A stretch of DNA of 54,776 nt from Desulfobulbus alkaliphilus (lineage in GTDB: Bacteria; Desulfobacterota; Desulfobulbia; Desulfobulbales; Desulfobulbaceae): NCBI RefSeq assembly GCF_016918545.1, contig NZ_JAFFQC010000026.1:1-54776 (forward strand), given 5' to 3'. Every line of letters begins with the position of its first letter. Position 1 is the stretch's first letter. The notes beneath the pieces are model-generated. The model did not search any database. It saw only the letters and a program-made list of their open reading frames with translations, and was not told the origin of the DNA. Position numbers and translations under genes: made by a program. Positions 1 through 8,413 of this stretch are shown here, in pieces.

Positions 1-421
1 CGGCGCGGTGGAGTGCGGTTGCAAGGAGTTCAAAAACGTCTTCTACACCCAGTGGGAATCACGTCCGGCAACTGCGGCGGATAAAGAAAAAAATCTGCTT
101 GAACAGGCCATCGAGGTGGCGGCGACCACCGTCCACCTCCTCAATGAGGTCATCCCCAGGCCGGCGCTGGGAGGGGTGACGCCAGCCGATGTGCAGCGGG
201 GTGAAGAGGAAAGCCGCCGACGGGAAATAGAGCGGTATCGCCAGGAGGAAGAGGACAAACCGCAGCCACCCCCTCCATCAAGGCCCATCTGGGAGGTGGT
301 CAAACAGGCAGTGAAGGCAGAGGCGATGAGCACCAAGGAAGTGCTCACCAGACTCGCCTTCTTCGGCATGCGGCCCCTGCGAAGGGTCGCTCAACTTAAC
401 CGGGAGGTGTGGGGGAATTAA
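1..421 (+). pseudogene. C-terminal fragment of a DDE (integrase-core) transposase
   Basis: The reading frame is open to the window edge, so only the C-terminal ~140 residues are visible and the start lies outside. The segment PALGGVTPADVQRGEEE resembles the 'RPHxxLGGxTPxEV' tail of rve-type transposases (IS3/IS481-like), followed by a charged, proline-rich tail. It precedes a tyrosine recombinase by under 100 bases, so it may belong to the same or a nested mobile element. Whether it is a whole gene cut by the window or a true fragment cannot be seen. The family assignment is an inference from this tail alone. Confidence 0.5.
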
Positions 422-507
422 GGTGTTTTTTTGTCCGATTTATCTTGCGCCACTGCAATTAGCACCGTCTTGGATCAAACGTGCGCACATGTGATACCGG
501 AGGTGGT

Positions 508-1533
508 ATGGGAATGAAACCAACTGATTTTGCTTACCATCTGACAACCTATCTTTCCAAATATCTTCCGGGAGTAACCGGTGCCAGCCACAATACCATC
601 TGTTCGTACCGTGATACGTTCTCGCTTCTGTTGCGTTTTTGCTCCGAAGTGAAGGCCATGAAGGTTGAGAAAATTACGCTTGAAACCTTGCAGAAACCCC
701 TCATTGACGAATTTATGACCTGGATTGAGACCGGGCGTGGCTGTTCTATTTCTACTCGAAACCAGAGACTTGCGGCCATTCACGCGTTCTTTCGATATGT
801 ACAACTGGAAGAGCCTGGTTGCCTGTTTCTGTGCCAGCAAATCCTGGCGATACCGATGAAACGCTCAGCCAGCAAAAGCATCCACTATCTGACACTGGAA
901 GCCATAAAAACGATCCTTAAAGCTCCTGACACAACTCGTTTTATTGGCCGGAGAGATATTGTTTTGCTCAGCCTGATGTACGATACGGGGGCCAGAGTAC
1001 AAGAGATTGCCGATTTGACTGTAGCGGATGCCCGTTTGAATTCTCCACCAACCATCAAAATAACGGGAAAGGGGAACAAAAGCAGACTGGTCCCCCTGAT
1101 GACTCCAACAGCCAAGTTGCTTGACCAGTATATATCTGAACATGATTTGCAATCAGTTGCCTGTGGTTCCTATCCTCTTTTTCAAAACAGATCTCGCAGG
1201 AAATTGACGCGCGCCGGTATTGCTTACATTCTTGATAAATATGTAGAGGAAGCCAGACGTGTCCATCCGGAACTCATCCCGAAAGTAGTCTCGCCGCATA
1301 CTTTTCGCCACTCGAAGGCGATGCATTTGTTACAGTCCGGAGTAAATCTGATTTACATTCGAGATTTGTTAGGACATGTAAGCATTAAAACAACGGAAGT
1401 TTATGCAAGGGTGGATAGTATGATGAAGCGCATGGCACTGGAAAATGCGTACCAAGCCACATCACCCGAAGAGCTACCTGTTTGGCAGCAAAACCGGGAC
1501 TTACTGAAATGGCTGCAGGATTTGGGGCGCTAA
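508..1533 (+). CDS. Tyrosine recombinase (XerD-like, IS/transposon-type integrase)
   Basis: A complete tyrosine recombinase of about 341 residues, expected to cut and rejoin DNA at short palindromic sites through a covalent 3'-phosphotyrosine. The N-terminal SAM-like DNA-binding domain spans roughly residues 5-105. Catalytic residues are all visible: R163 (GARVQE), K188 (GKGNKSR), H264 and R267 (HTFRHS), H290 (LGHVSIKTT) and the nucleophile Y299 (VYARV). A GGAGG at 499-503 supports ATG 508 (spacer 4) or ATG 514 (spacer 10); an upstream in-frame GTG at 481 is less likely. The gene sits between a transposase fragment and a cluster of inverted repeats, which suits a recombinase carried by a mobile element rather than a housekeeping XerC/D, normally about 300 residues. 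Confidence 0.85.
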   Translation: MGMKPTDFAYHLTTYLSKYLPGVTGASHNTICSYRDTFSLLLRFCSEVKAMKVEKITLETLQKPLIDEFMTWIETGRGCSISTRNQRLAAIHAFFRYVQLEEPGCLFLCQQILAIPMKRSASKSIHYLTLEAIKTILKAPDTTRFIGRRDIVLLSLMYDTGARVQEIADLTVADARLNSPPTIKITGKGNKSRLVPLMTPTAKLLDQYISEHDLQSVACGSYPLFQNRSRRKLTRAGIAYILDKYVEEARRVHPELIPKVVSPHTFRHSKAMHLLQSGVNLIYIRDLLGHVSIKTTEVYARVDSMMKRMALENAYQATSPEELPVWQQNRDLLKWLQDLGR

Positions 1534-1543
1534 GGAACGACCC

Positions 1544-1657
1544 TTATGTAAAGTTATTCATTTGAAATGCCGCTACTGATAAACATCGTGCCTTACAACT
1601 TTACATAACGACTACCTTTGCATAACCGCGTTTATGTGAACCTTCACATAAACGCGG
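1544..1657. repeat. Inverted-repeat cluster after the tyrosine recombinase (candidate crossover sites)
   Basis: TTATGTAAAGTT (1544-1555) is the exact reverse complement of AACTTTACATAA (1597-1608). It is followed by the variant TTTGCATAAC and then by a perfect 15-bp inverted repeat with a 2-base centre at 1626-1657 (CCGCGTTTATGTGAA and its complement). The half-sites share a TTATGTAAA/TTATGTGAA core, as expected for multiple binding sites of one tyrosine recombinase at a transposon end. The last palindrome could also act as a transcription terminator. Confidence 0.6.
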
Positions 1658-1662
1658 AAAGG

Positions 1663-4600
1663 TCAGCGGTTTTTCCAGTATGGCTGAAACCATCGCTCCG
1701 GTTCGAAATGACCTGACTCGCCCAAACTACCAAAACCGAGAATGGATGGACCAGCGGGCGGAACATCCTGGCGAAAAAGTTGACCGGCAGGTATCGCCGC
1801 CCCTCCCTGTTGAGGGGCCGCCGGGATAAACACCTGCTCCATCCCGGGATATTGCAGGGATAAGCCGTTGAAGGTCAGATCCACCATATCCAGACGTTCT
1901 CCGAGTTCTTCCATGTCCACCAGGGCCTGGGCAATATCGGACCACACCGGCAGTGCGCCTTGGGAGCCGGTAATCCGGGTCCCGGTTCGCACCATGGGGT
2001 GATTAAAATCATACCCAGTATATACCCCCACGGTATACCCATCCTCAAGGGCCAGAAGAGAATGGCTCTCCTTTGCCGGGACCGGAACATAGCCGACGAA
2101 AGCTGCGTTGCGGTATCGATTGGCTGTACCGGTTTTCCCCAGAAGAGGCACCGGCAGGTTCAGCGCGTCCAGTGACTTCTGCCGGGCGGCATCCCTGCTG
2201 TGAAGGCGAACAGTATCCCTGGCATATCGGCCGGTCCCATGGGAGACCGCATTTTCAAGAATATGGGCGAGCACCGCTGAGCTTTTCGGGTCAAAAACCG
2301 CTGTCTGATGAACCTGACGGGAATACACTACGCGTCCTTCCGGCGTTTCGATCCGTTCGATAATCGCCGCTCCATCCTGATCGACCGGCCCCTCAAGGGC
2401 CATTACGGCAAGTGTAGCCGCGTCAATGGAATCATGCCGTTTGCCGGTGACCAGCGTTTCGTACATGCGGGTTATTTCGGCCAGGGTGACCACATTTGAG
2501 CCCAGCGGAAGCGAAAGCACCGGTTCAAAGGGACTGTTCACCCCGCATTCCCGAGCCAAGTGGATAAGGTATTGTAAACCGAGCATGAGGCGAAAATCCC
2601 GAACCTCTCCCAGAATGTCGAGGGTGTAGGGCCGGGCCACCAGAAACCTGGTCTGTTCGCTGCGGATCTGGTCTTCAACCAGGTCCAGGGTTGCAGCGGT
2701 GAGAACCCCCTCGATGGACACCTGTCGCCAGAAGGCTTCAATCTGTCCGGGGCTCAGGAAGGCAAGATACCCGCGCACATCTCCGGGAGCGATGGGTATC
2801 CAATTGGGGGGCAGCGTCGGCTTCAGGGTGAAAATAAAACCGCCTGCCGTGTCCCGGACCATTCTGCCTGCCGGCGATGCGATCGGCTGGTTGTTGAAAA
2901 CCCGATCAGGGTCAGCCGGCATAGACCAATCTTCCACATGCTGCCTGTAGGTATGAAAACGATTCAGGACAGAACGTAATTGCAGATAATTGGGCTGAAA
3001 CAGGGAAACGTCACGATCGCGATCAGCCCGTGCACCACCGTCCCGACCGGAAAGAATATCCGCGGCGAATCGTTCAAAATGCAGGCCGTATTTCAATCGT
3101 TCAAGCTTCGCATACTCGGCGGTCCGATTGTCAAAAAGAAAATCGGCTTTCAACATCCTGACAGCGCTGGCAAAAGCCGCCTCCTCAAGCACATCGCGTG
3201 TCAACACTATACCGAAATCATCGCGGATACGTTCCATGTACTGCTGATACCCCTCCGTCCGTCCGCCTATCTCCCGCGGCGCCATATCCAGCCTGGCGGC
3301 CAGGTCCCGCAATCTCGGCGGTGTCAGATGATCAGTGAGGTGGTACAGCAGCCAGACCGTTGCCAGATTTTCAGAGGTGACCCCGGCCCAGCTCATGGAA
3401 ACGGCCTCAAAAGGGCTGTCATGTATGGGTTGAGGGAAATACGGCCGATTCATGAAAATAAAAACATCGCGCTGGTTACGCAGCATGTCCACCGGACTCC
3501 AGCCGAGCTGCAGGGCAGCACCATACAGAAAAGGCTTGACCGCTGAACCCATCAACCGTTTGGCACTGGTGGCCCGGTTGAAGTAAATGTTGGCCATCCC
3601 GCCGCTCATGGCCCGTATTGCCCCTTGCTGCAGGACAAGGGCCGCACCCTCGACCTGGGGATACCGCTCAAGATCAAGGAGCATCTCTCCCTGATCGTTG
3701 ACAGACCTGATGTGCACATAAACCCTGTCCTCAGGCTGCAGCGCACCAATGAGCTCCCTGCGGTCTGCCGCCCCGGGTGTGGTCCAGGCATTCCGCTTAT
3801 ATTTGGCCACAGCCTCCACCAGACGCTCGATGCCTTTATCGTCGATGATGCCTTCTGCCTGACCGCGATGAAAACTCACCCGCACCTGTAAACCGCTGTC
3901 GCGGGTATCGGTGACCTCCTCCACGGTTCCGAATACAAAGGCTCCGGGAAGGAGGTCTCGATCTCCGTGATAATCAAGTTCCCCATACTCTGCCTGCACT
4001 TTGTCGCGCTGGTACCCCCTGAGTCGAACATCAAGCAAAGATAAATGTTTGCGAAGGGCCAGGACGGTTTTCTCCTGCACATCCCTGTCCAGGGTGGTGA
4101 TGATCCGGGCACCGGATGTTGAAATGTTCGATATACCATTCCTTTCCAGGATATCTACGATAAACCTCGCCTCCAACCCTTCTTTGACCAGGTCCATACC
4201 GGTGTTGTGGGAAAAAGTTGTTCTGCCTTGGGTAAACACCAGCTCATCGAGATTGATGGCAGCGTACTCTTCCTCACTGATCGTCCCGGCTTTGCGCATC
4301 TGGCCAAGGACATAGCGCACACGTCGTTCAATCCGCGCCCTGACCTGTTCGCTGTTCTCGACATTTCTTCGCAAAAAAGGGTTGTAAAAATTAGGCCGTT
4401 GGACACTGCCGGCAATGAAAGCACACTCCAACAATGTCAGTTCATCAGGTTGCTTGTCGAAATAATAGCGGGCCGCCACCCCGAGGCCATGGCCGTTGCC
4501 GCTGACAAAAAACTGGTTGCTGTAAAATTCAAAGATTTTTTCCTTGCTGTACCGGTGTTCAAGACGAAGCGCAAACAGCAGTTCTTTGAGTTTTTCTCGA

Positions 4601-5028
4601 AAACTTCTTGATTCCCTTTTGAAAAGGTTTTTTGCCGTCTGCTGGGTGATGGTACTACCACCCTGGACAATTCGACCAGCTCTGAGATTGGCAATCGCCG
4701 CCCGGGTGATGCCGAATATATCCACTCCGAAATGTTGAAAAAAACGGTCATCCTCCGAGGCGATCATAGCGTGGACAAAGGATTCCGGTATTTGATCAAA
4801 GCTGATGTACTGCCTGTGAATACCTTCGAACAACACACCGAGCCTGGTTTCTCCATCCCGATACAATACCGGACTTTCCCGACCAAGAATTTCATTGATG
4901 TACGATTCTTCTATTTCCGGCCCGGGCTCAACAACCACCAGGTAGTAGAGACCTCCGGCAAGAACCGCTACAGTGAGAAGAGTGAAAAAAAACAGGGAAA
5001 TGAAAATGTAGGCAATGAATCTCAACAT
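1663..5028 (-). CDS. Very long class A penicillin-binding protein (PBP1A/1C-like)
   Basis: Bifunctional peptidoglycan synthase anchored by one N-terminal helix (residues ~5-30), acting in the periplasm. The glycosyltransferase (GT51) domain shows the catalytic Glu92 in ASEDDRFFQHFGVD and the GGSTITQQ motif near 123-130. The transpeptidase domain has S-A-V-K (Ser ~494, in GSAVKPF), S-E-N (~550) and K-T-G (~964). The protein is 1121 residues, whereas class A PBPs are usually 750-850. The excess lies between SxN and KTG, where about 410 residues occur instead of the usual 150-200. That stretch contains several short low-similarity segments I do not recognise. The start ATG is directly followed by the membrane helix. 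A copy of the 218-bp element upstream points its promoter-like end at this gene. Confidence 0.88.
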   Translation of the reverse strand: MLRFIAYIFISLFFFTLLTVAVLAGGLYYLVVVEPGPEIEESYINEILGRESPVLYRDGETRLGVLFEGIHRQYISFDQIPESFVHAMIASEDDRFFQHFGVDIFGITRAAIANLRAGRIVQGGSTITQQTAKNLFKRESRSFREKLKELLFALRLEHRYSKEKIFEFYSNQFFVSGNGHGLGVAARYYFDKQPDELTLLECAFIAGSVQRPNFYNPFLRRNVENSEQVRARIERRVRYVLGQMRKAGTISEEEYAAINLDELVFTQGRTTFSHNTGMDLVKEGLEARFIVDILERNGISNISTSGARIITTLDRDVQEKTVLALRKHLSLLDVRLRGYQRDKVQAEYGELDYHGDRDLLPGAFVFGTVEEVTDTRDSGLQVRVSFHRGQAEGIIDDKGIERLVEAVAKYKRNAWTTPGAADRRELIGALQPEDRVYVHIRSVNDQGEMLLDLERYPQVEGAALVLQQGAIRAMSGGMANIYFNRATSAKRLMGSAVKPFLYGAALQLGWSPVDMLRNQRDVFIFMNRPYFPQPIHDSPFEAVSMSWAGVTSENLATVWLLYHLTDHLTPPRLRDLAARLDMAPREIGGRTEGYQQYMERIRDDFGIVLTRDVLEEAAFASAVRMLKADFLFDNRTAEYAKLERLKYGLHFERFAADILSGRDGGARADRDRDVSLFQPNYLQLRSVLNRFHTYRQHVEDWSMPADPDRVFNNQPIASPAGRMVRDTAGGFIFTLKPTLPPNWIPIAPGDVRGYLAFLSPGQIEAFWRQVSIEGVLTAATLDLVEDQIRSEQTRFLVARPYTLDILGEVRDFRLMLGLQYLIHLARECGVNSPFEPVLSLPLGSNVVTLAEITRMYETLVTGKRHDSIDAATLAVMALEGPVDQDGAAIIERIETPEGRVVYSRQVHQTAVFDPKSSAVLAHILENAVSHGTGRYARDTVRLHSRDAARQKSLDALNLPVPLLGKTGTANRYRNAAFVGYVPVPAKESHSLLALEDGYTVGVYTGYDFNHPMVRTGTRITGSQGALPVWSDIAQALVDMEELGERLDMVDLTFNGLSLQYPGMEQVFIPAAPQQGGAAIPAGQLFRQDVPPAGPSILGFGSLGESGHFEPERWFQPYWKNR

Positions 5029-5258
5029 AATATCCAGGTCAAAACCGGTTGCCCGGCTCTGAACACCGTTCTCTGAACAAGCACCATTTAGAAGGTGGGT
5101 TTAAAAAAAGATTAAGGAATATACAGGATCGACAAAACAATCAAATCATCGGTCCCCAAAAACAGACTCCCGTAATCGATAGGCTGTGTCCACCAGGAAC
5201 TAGTATTATCAGGTAATTCTTCGTTGTGTTATCCCTTCAGGCCCAAGGAGATAACAGA

Positions 5259-5370
5259 CCTGAATCCGTGACGGCTGGACGCGTGCTTTGGATATATCTT
5301 GCTTTCATCTAATTATAATTGCAACGGAATCCTTGATAATACCCTTCACCGGTTGTCCTTTGGGGCGTCT
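5259..5370 (-). repeat. 218-bp element, copy A (half-copy)
   Basis: Starts with CCTGAATCCGTGACGGCTGG and runs through the conserved ATATATCTTGC, ATTATA and ACCCTTCACC blocks. It loses similarity after the TGGGGCG corresponding to the short hairpin, so the long-hairpin half is missing or decayed. Orientation '-' means that the long hairpin would lie at the right. No target duplication can be scored because one end is gone. Confidence 0.8.
5312..5339 (-). promoter_or_regulatory. Putative outward promoter inside copy A, facing the PBP gene
   Basis: Reading leftward: TTATCA, a 16-base spacer, then TATAAT. It points out of the element toward the PBP start about 285 bases away. The same box arrangement recurs in other copies. 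Prediction only; no other promoter was chosen for the PBP gene. Confidence 0.35.
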
Positions 5371-5761
5371 TGCTTCAGAGCAAAATACCTTGAGCCTGGA
5401 TGGTTACCGGGCAACAAAGAGCCTGGCTTGGTATCAATGGCGTCATCGACTAAACATATATTGTACTGATCATACCAGGAACAAACCAGAAAAAAACAAC
5501 CGTCCGCAACACCGGTCCGATCCTAGGATGGTGATGATCGTTATCTGAACAACCGATCGATACGGAACTACCACGGGAACATTCATCGAGGACCTCTTAA
5601 AAAAAAACAACAGATTCAGATAGTTTTCCTTGTCACGGGTTTTGATTTAATGGTAATTATAGCAGGTTTATTGATTACTCAATATTCCATCGATTCCGTT
5701 GATTGCAGAAAACAAGAGCATTTCAATGCGATATCACCTCACAACAGCTTAAAAATCCCTC
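5371..5761. other. Gene-free stretch before mltD
   Basis: AT-rich spacer of about 390 bases. Short open frames here show no recognisable protein features. No convincing terminator or RNA structure was found. It presumably contains the mltD promoter, but no clear -35/-10 pair could be chosen. Confidence 0.4.
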
Positions 5762-7504
5762 ATGAAACGCATATTCACTCTGCTGGCTCATGCCTGTGTA
5801 GCCATTGTCCTGCTTTCCCTTACGGCATGCGCACCTCAGCTCGACCAATCGACCCTGGATCAACATGCGGCCCGGCACCATGTGCAAGACAGCGAAACCT
5901 GCACCGACGAAGGAAATTTTTCACTCTCGATGGACCCGGACCAATGGGCCTTGGAGGACCTTGCCGTCCTCAACGATCCTGATTTCTGGGAATTCGAGAC
6001 CTCCGGGGAGCAAAGCGCATCACCGGTGCAAACCGGATTTGATCTTTCCTCCTACGATTTTCCCATCACCATCAACAAACAGGTTCTCTACTTTCTCGAA
6101 CTTTTCCAGGGCAGACACAGAAATACCTTCAGCCAATGGCTGGCCCGGTCCACTATATACCTTCCCTCTATTCAATCTGAATTGAAACAAGCCGGCCTGC
6201 CCCTTGATCTGGCCTATCTGGCGATGATTGAATCCGGCTACAATCCCTCGGCTTACTCACATGCCCACGCAGCCGGCCTCTGGCAGTTTATTCCCGGAAC
6301 AGGGCGCGACTATGGTCTACGTATCGATTCCTGGGTCGATGAGCGCCGTGAACCGGAAAAAGCGACCAAAGCCGCCATCCAATACCTGTCCCGCCTGTAC
6401 CGTGATTTCGACGACTGGTATCTTGCGGTGGCTGCCTACAATGGCGGAGAAAACAGAGTGGAACGAGCTATTCAAACCTACAACACTCGATGTTTTTGGG
6501 AACTGGCCGGCACCAAGGGTATTTACCTGGAAACCAAACAGTATGTTCCAAAACTGATCGCCGCCATTCTTATTGCCCGGCAACCTGAAAAATTCGGTTT
6601 CACCGACATCCAATACCAAAAACCGGTTCAATATGACCTGATCAACGTCCCCGGCGGGACGGATCTGGAAGCCGTGGCGGTCTCCGCCAGCACCACGGTC
6701 AAACTCTTACGCACCCTCAACAACGAACTGAACAGAAACCAGACACCGCCGAGACTAGACCAGTATACTTTGCGGATACCCGCGGGTTCACGCAACCTGG
6801 TTGCAGCCAACCTCGAAAAACTGGTTCCGGTCACGACCACGACCTTCGTCACCCACACCGTAAAAAGTGGCGACACTCTGACATCTATCTGTAATTACTA
6901 TAATATCAACAAGACCACCCTGCTCAAGGCCAATAATCTCCGCACCGCCTCCTTGAGAAGAGGTCACCGCCTGCAGATCCCCACCACGACGACCAGGTAT
7001 GTACTCCTGAAAGATGGTGAAAGTATGGAAACACTTCTGGCCAGCGGTGGATCCGGCAACCGACACATGGTGCTGCACCAGATTAAACCCGGTGACACCT
7101 TGTCAAAAATTGCTCTCCAGTATCAGGTTCCCACCCAAACGATCATGCTATGGAACAACATTTCCAACCCGCGTACCATCAGAGCTGGTCAGCAAATCGC
7201 CCTGTACCTTGATCGACCCGCCCCTGAAGCAATGACAGTCATTGCCGATGCGGCTAAAATGATCGTGACACCCGTGGCCAGTGCCCCGGCCACCACCGAT
7301 CTGCTCACCCTCAGCGACACGAAAAAACGAAGCGCCCAGGCCCCTGAGCCACAGCAGTTGGCCTGGTATGTGGTCCAAAGAGGTGACTCACTGTGGACCA
7401 TTGCCAGGAAATTCCAGGTCTCCACCCAGGACCTGCGCCAATGGAACAACCTCAACAGTACTCATCTGCAGGTCGGCAACAGGCTGATCGTCAGAAAGGG
7501 ATGA
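5762..7504 (+). CDS. mltD: MltD-like membrane-bound lytic murein transglycosylase with three LysM domains
   Basis: Outer-membrane lipoprotein that cleaves the glycan strand of peptidoglycan, forming 1,6-anhydroMurNAc ends. The signal peptide ends in the lipobox LTAC, giving lipidated Cys23. The SLT (goose-lysozyme-like) domain spans about 115-330, with catalytic Glu157 in AMIESGYNPSAYS, then AAGLWQFIPGTGRDYGL and the AAYNGG motif. Three LysM peptidoglycan-binding repeats follow at roughly 364-406, 439-483 and 535-579, each with a typical (S/P)GDTL or RGDSLW opening. At 580 residues it is somewhat longer than E. coli MltD (452 residues, two LysM), the difference being mainly the third LysM and its linker. 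It is transcribed alone; copy B of the 218-bp element follows the stop within 10 bases. Confidence 0.92.
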   Translation: MKRIFTLLAHACVAIVLLSLTACAPQLDQSTLDQHAARHHVQDSETCTDEGNFSLSMDPDQWALEDLAVLNDPDFWEFETSGEQSASPVQTGFDLSSYDFPITINKQVLYFLELFQGRHRNTFSQWLARSTIYLPSIQSELKQAGLPLDLAYLAMIESGYNPSAYSHAHAAGLWQFIPGTGRDYGLRIDSWVDERREPEKATKAAIQYLSRLYRDFDDWYLAVAAYNGGENRVERAIQTYNTRCFWELAGTKGIYLETKQYVPKLIAAILIARQPEKFGFTDIQYQKPVQYDLINVPGGTDLEAVAVSASTTVKLLRTLNNELNRNQTPPRLDQYTLRIPAGSRNLVAANLEKLVPVTTTTFVTHTVKSGDTLTSICNYYNINKTTLLKANNLRTASLRRGHRLQIPTTTTRYVLLKDGESMETLLASGGSGNRHMVLHQIKPGDTLSKIALQYQVPTQTIMLWNNISNPRTIRAGQQIALYLDRPAPEAMTVIADAAKMIVTPVASAPATTDLLTLSDTKKRSAQAPEPQQLAWYVVQRGDSLWTIARKFQVSTQDLRQWNNLNSTHLQVGNRLIVRKG

Positions 7505-7510
7505 TACCCC

Positions 7511-7728
7511 TCTGGATCAGTGAGCGTTCGTCCGTGCGTCAGTTTTATTGTCTGTGACCGTTCTATTAAAATCCACTTTATCGGACGGGTACGGGCCAGG
7601 AGGATGGTGTGCGGCCAGACTCCCCAAAGGGCGGCTGGTGAAAGGTACTGTCAAGGATTCGCCTGCAATTAATACCTGATCACAGCAAGATATATGTAAA
7701 ACAAGCACCCAGCGGTCACGGATTCACG
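7511..7728 (+). repeat. 218-bp element, copy B (full length, diverged)
   Basis: Full 218 bases, with TCTGGATCAGTGAGCG at the left and GCGGTCACGGATTCACG at the right, so both ends have point changes. The flanking pentamers (ACCCC and CAACC) do not match, as expected of an older copy. It begins six bases after the mltD stop codon. The TATAAT box is degenerate here (TTAATA). Confidence 0.85.
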
Positions 7729-8349
7729 CAACCATGAGCGATCGCCGGCCCCCTCTCTTTGCACGGTCCGGATCCTACCTGGAGGATTGGAGCAGGCAGC
7801 CACGTCCGGGAAAATCCGGACATCAGCGACTGTTGTCTACAACGGTCACTGCGAACAGAGAAAAACTGCCCAGCGGAGAAATGAAGCCGTTTACCAACCT
7901 CTTGATTGGTCAGGATTAATCCGCAGCGGTGGAATACTTCGCCTGTTTTCCGATACAACCGCAACTCCCGGGTCACGGCCAGTGTGTTCTTCAGCTGGCA
8001 AACGGTTTCTTTTTCCAGATCATGCCGTCCCCTCTGTACCCTAACGAACGGGTACGCCAAGAAGCGCGACCCCCCTGGAAGGCATCTTCAGCCTATGACA
8101 CTCTACATCTATCCATCGGTAGTTTCTTCGTCACCATGCATTCGTTCTCCGGCTCTCGCCGATCAGTCTATTCTGAACAGACGCAACCTGTGCCTGGCGC
8201 GGCACCTGCTTTTTCGCCCATGGGACCCTGTTCAACGGCGGCAGGGTAACGAAACCATACGGGCACCTCGCGGTGACAGGTTCCACTGCAAATACCGGCC
8301 ACCACCATTGTTCACCTGCATCAATATTCGTCTACTATCTGCCATTACC
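7729..8349. other. Gene-free stretch between copy B and the SDR gene
   Basis: Several overlapping open frames of 60-150 codons occur on both strands, but none has a convincing ribosome-binding site, signal sequence or recognisable motif. Their residue composition looks like translated non-coding DNA. A decayed gene is possible. I see no RNA gene. Confidence 0.35.
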
Positions 8350-8378
8350 TTGCTTTACCAGTGAATAATCAATATAGT
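8350..8378 (+). promoter_or_regulatory. Sigma-70-type promoter for the SDR-DUF2867 gene
   Basis: TTGCTT (4/6 to consensus), a 17-base spacer and TATAGT (5/6). It lies 35 bases before the start codon, with GGAGGT in between. It is the only good -35/-10 pair found in this spacer. Confidence 0.5.
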
Positions 8379-8413
8379 ATAGGCTTACTACCCATTGGAG
8401 GTCGACCCTACCC

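Larger units (their letters stand above)
1..1657. mobile_element. Insertion-sequence-like segment (transposase end, tyrosine recombinase, terminal palindromes)
   Basis: The transposase tail, the complete recombinase and the palindromes after it lie together directly before a core cell-wall gene on the other strand. The left boundary is outside the window. The right boundary is inferred to be the perfect palindrome ending at 1657, six bases before the stop codon of the PBP gene. The extent is an inference. Confidence 0.45.

Noticed and set aside
7716-8060. Leftward open frame of 114 codons after copy B
   Set aside because: No ribosome-binding site, no recognisable motif, and its end (Val-Asn-Pro and stop) is merely the repeat end.
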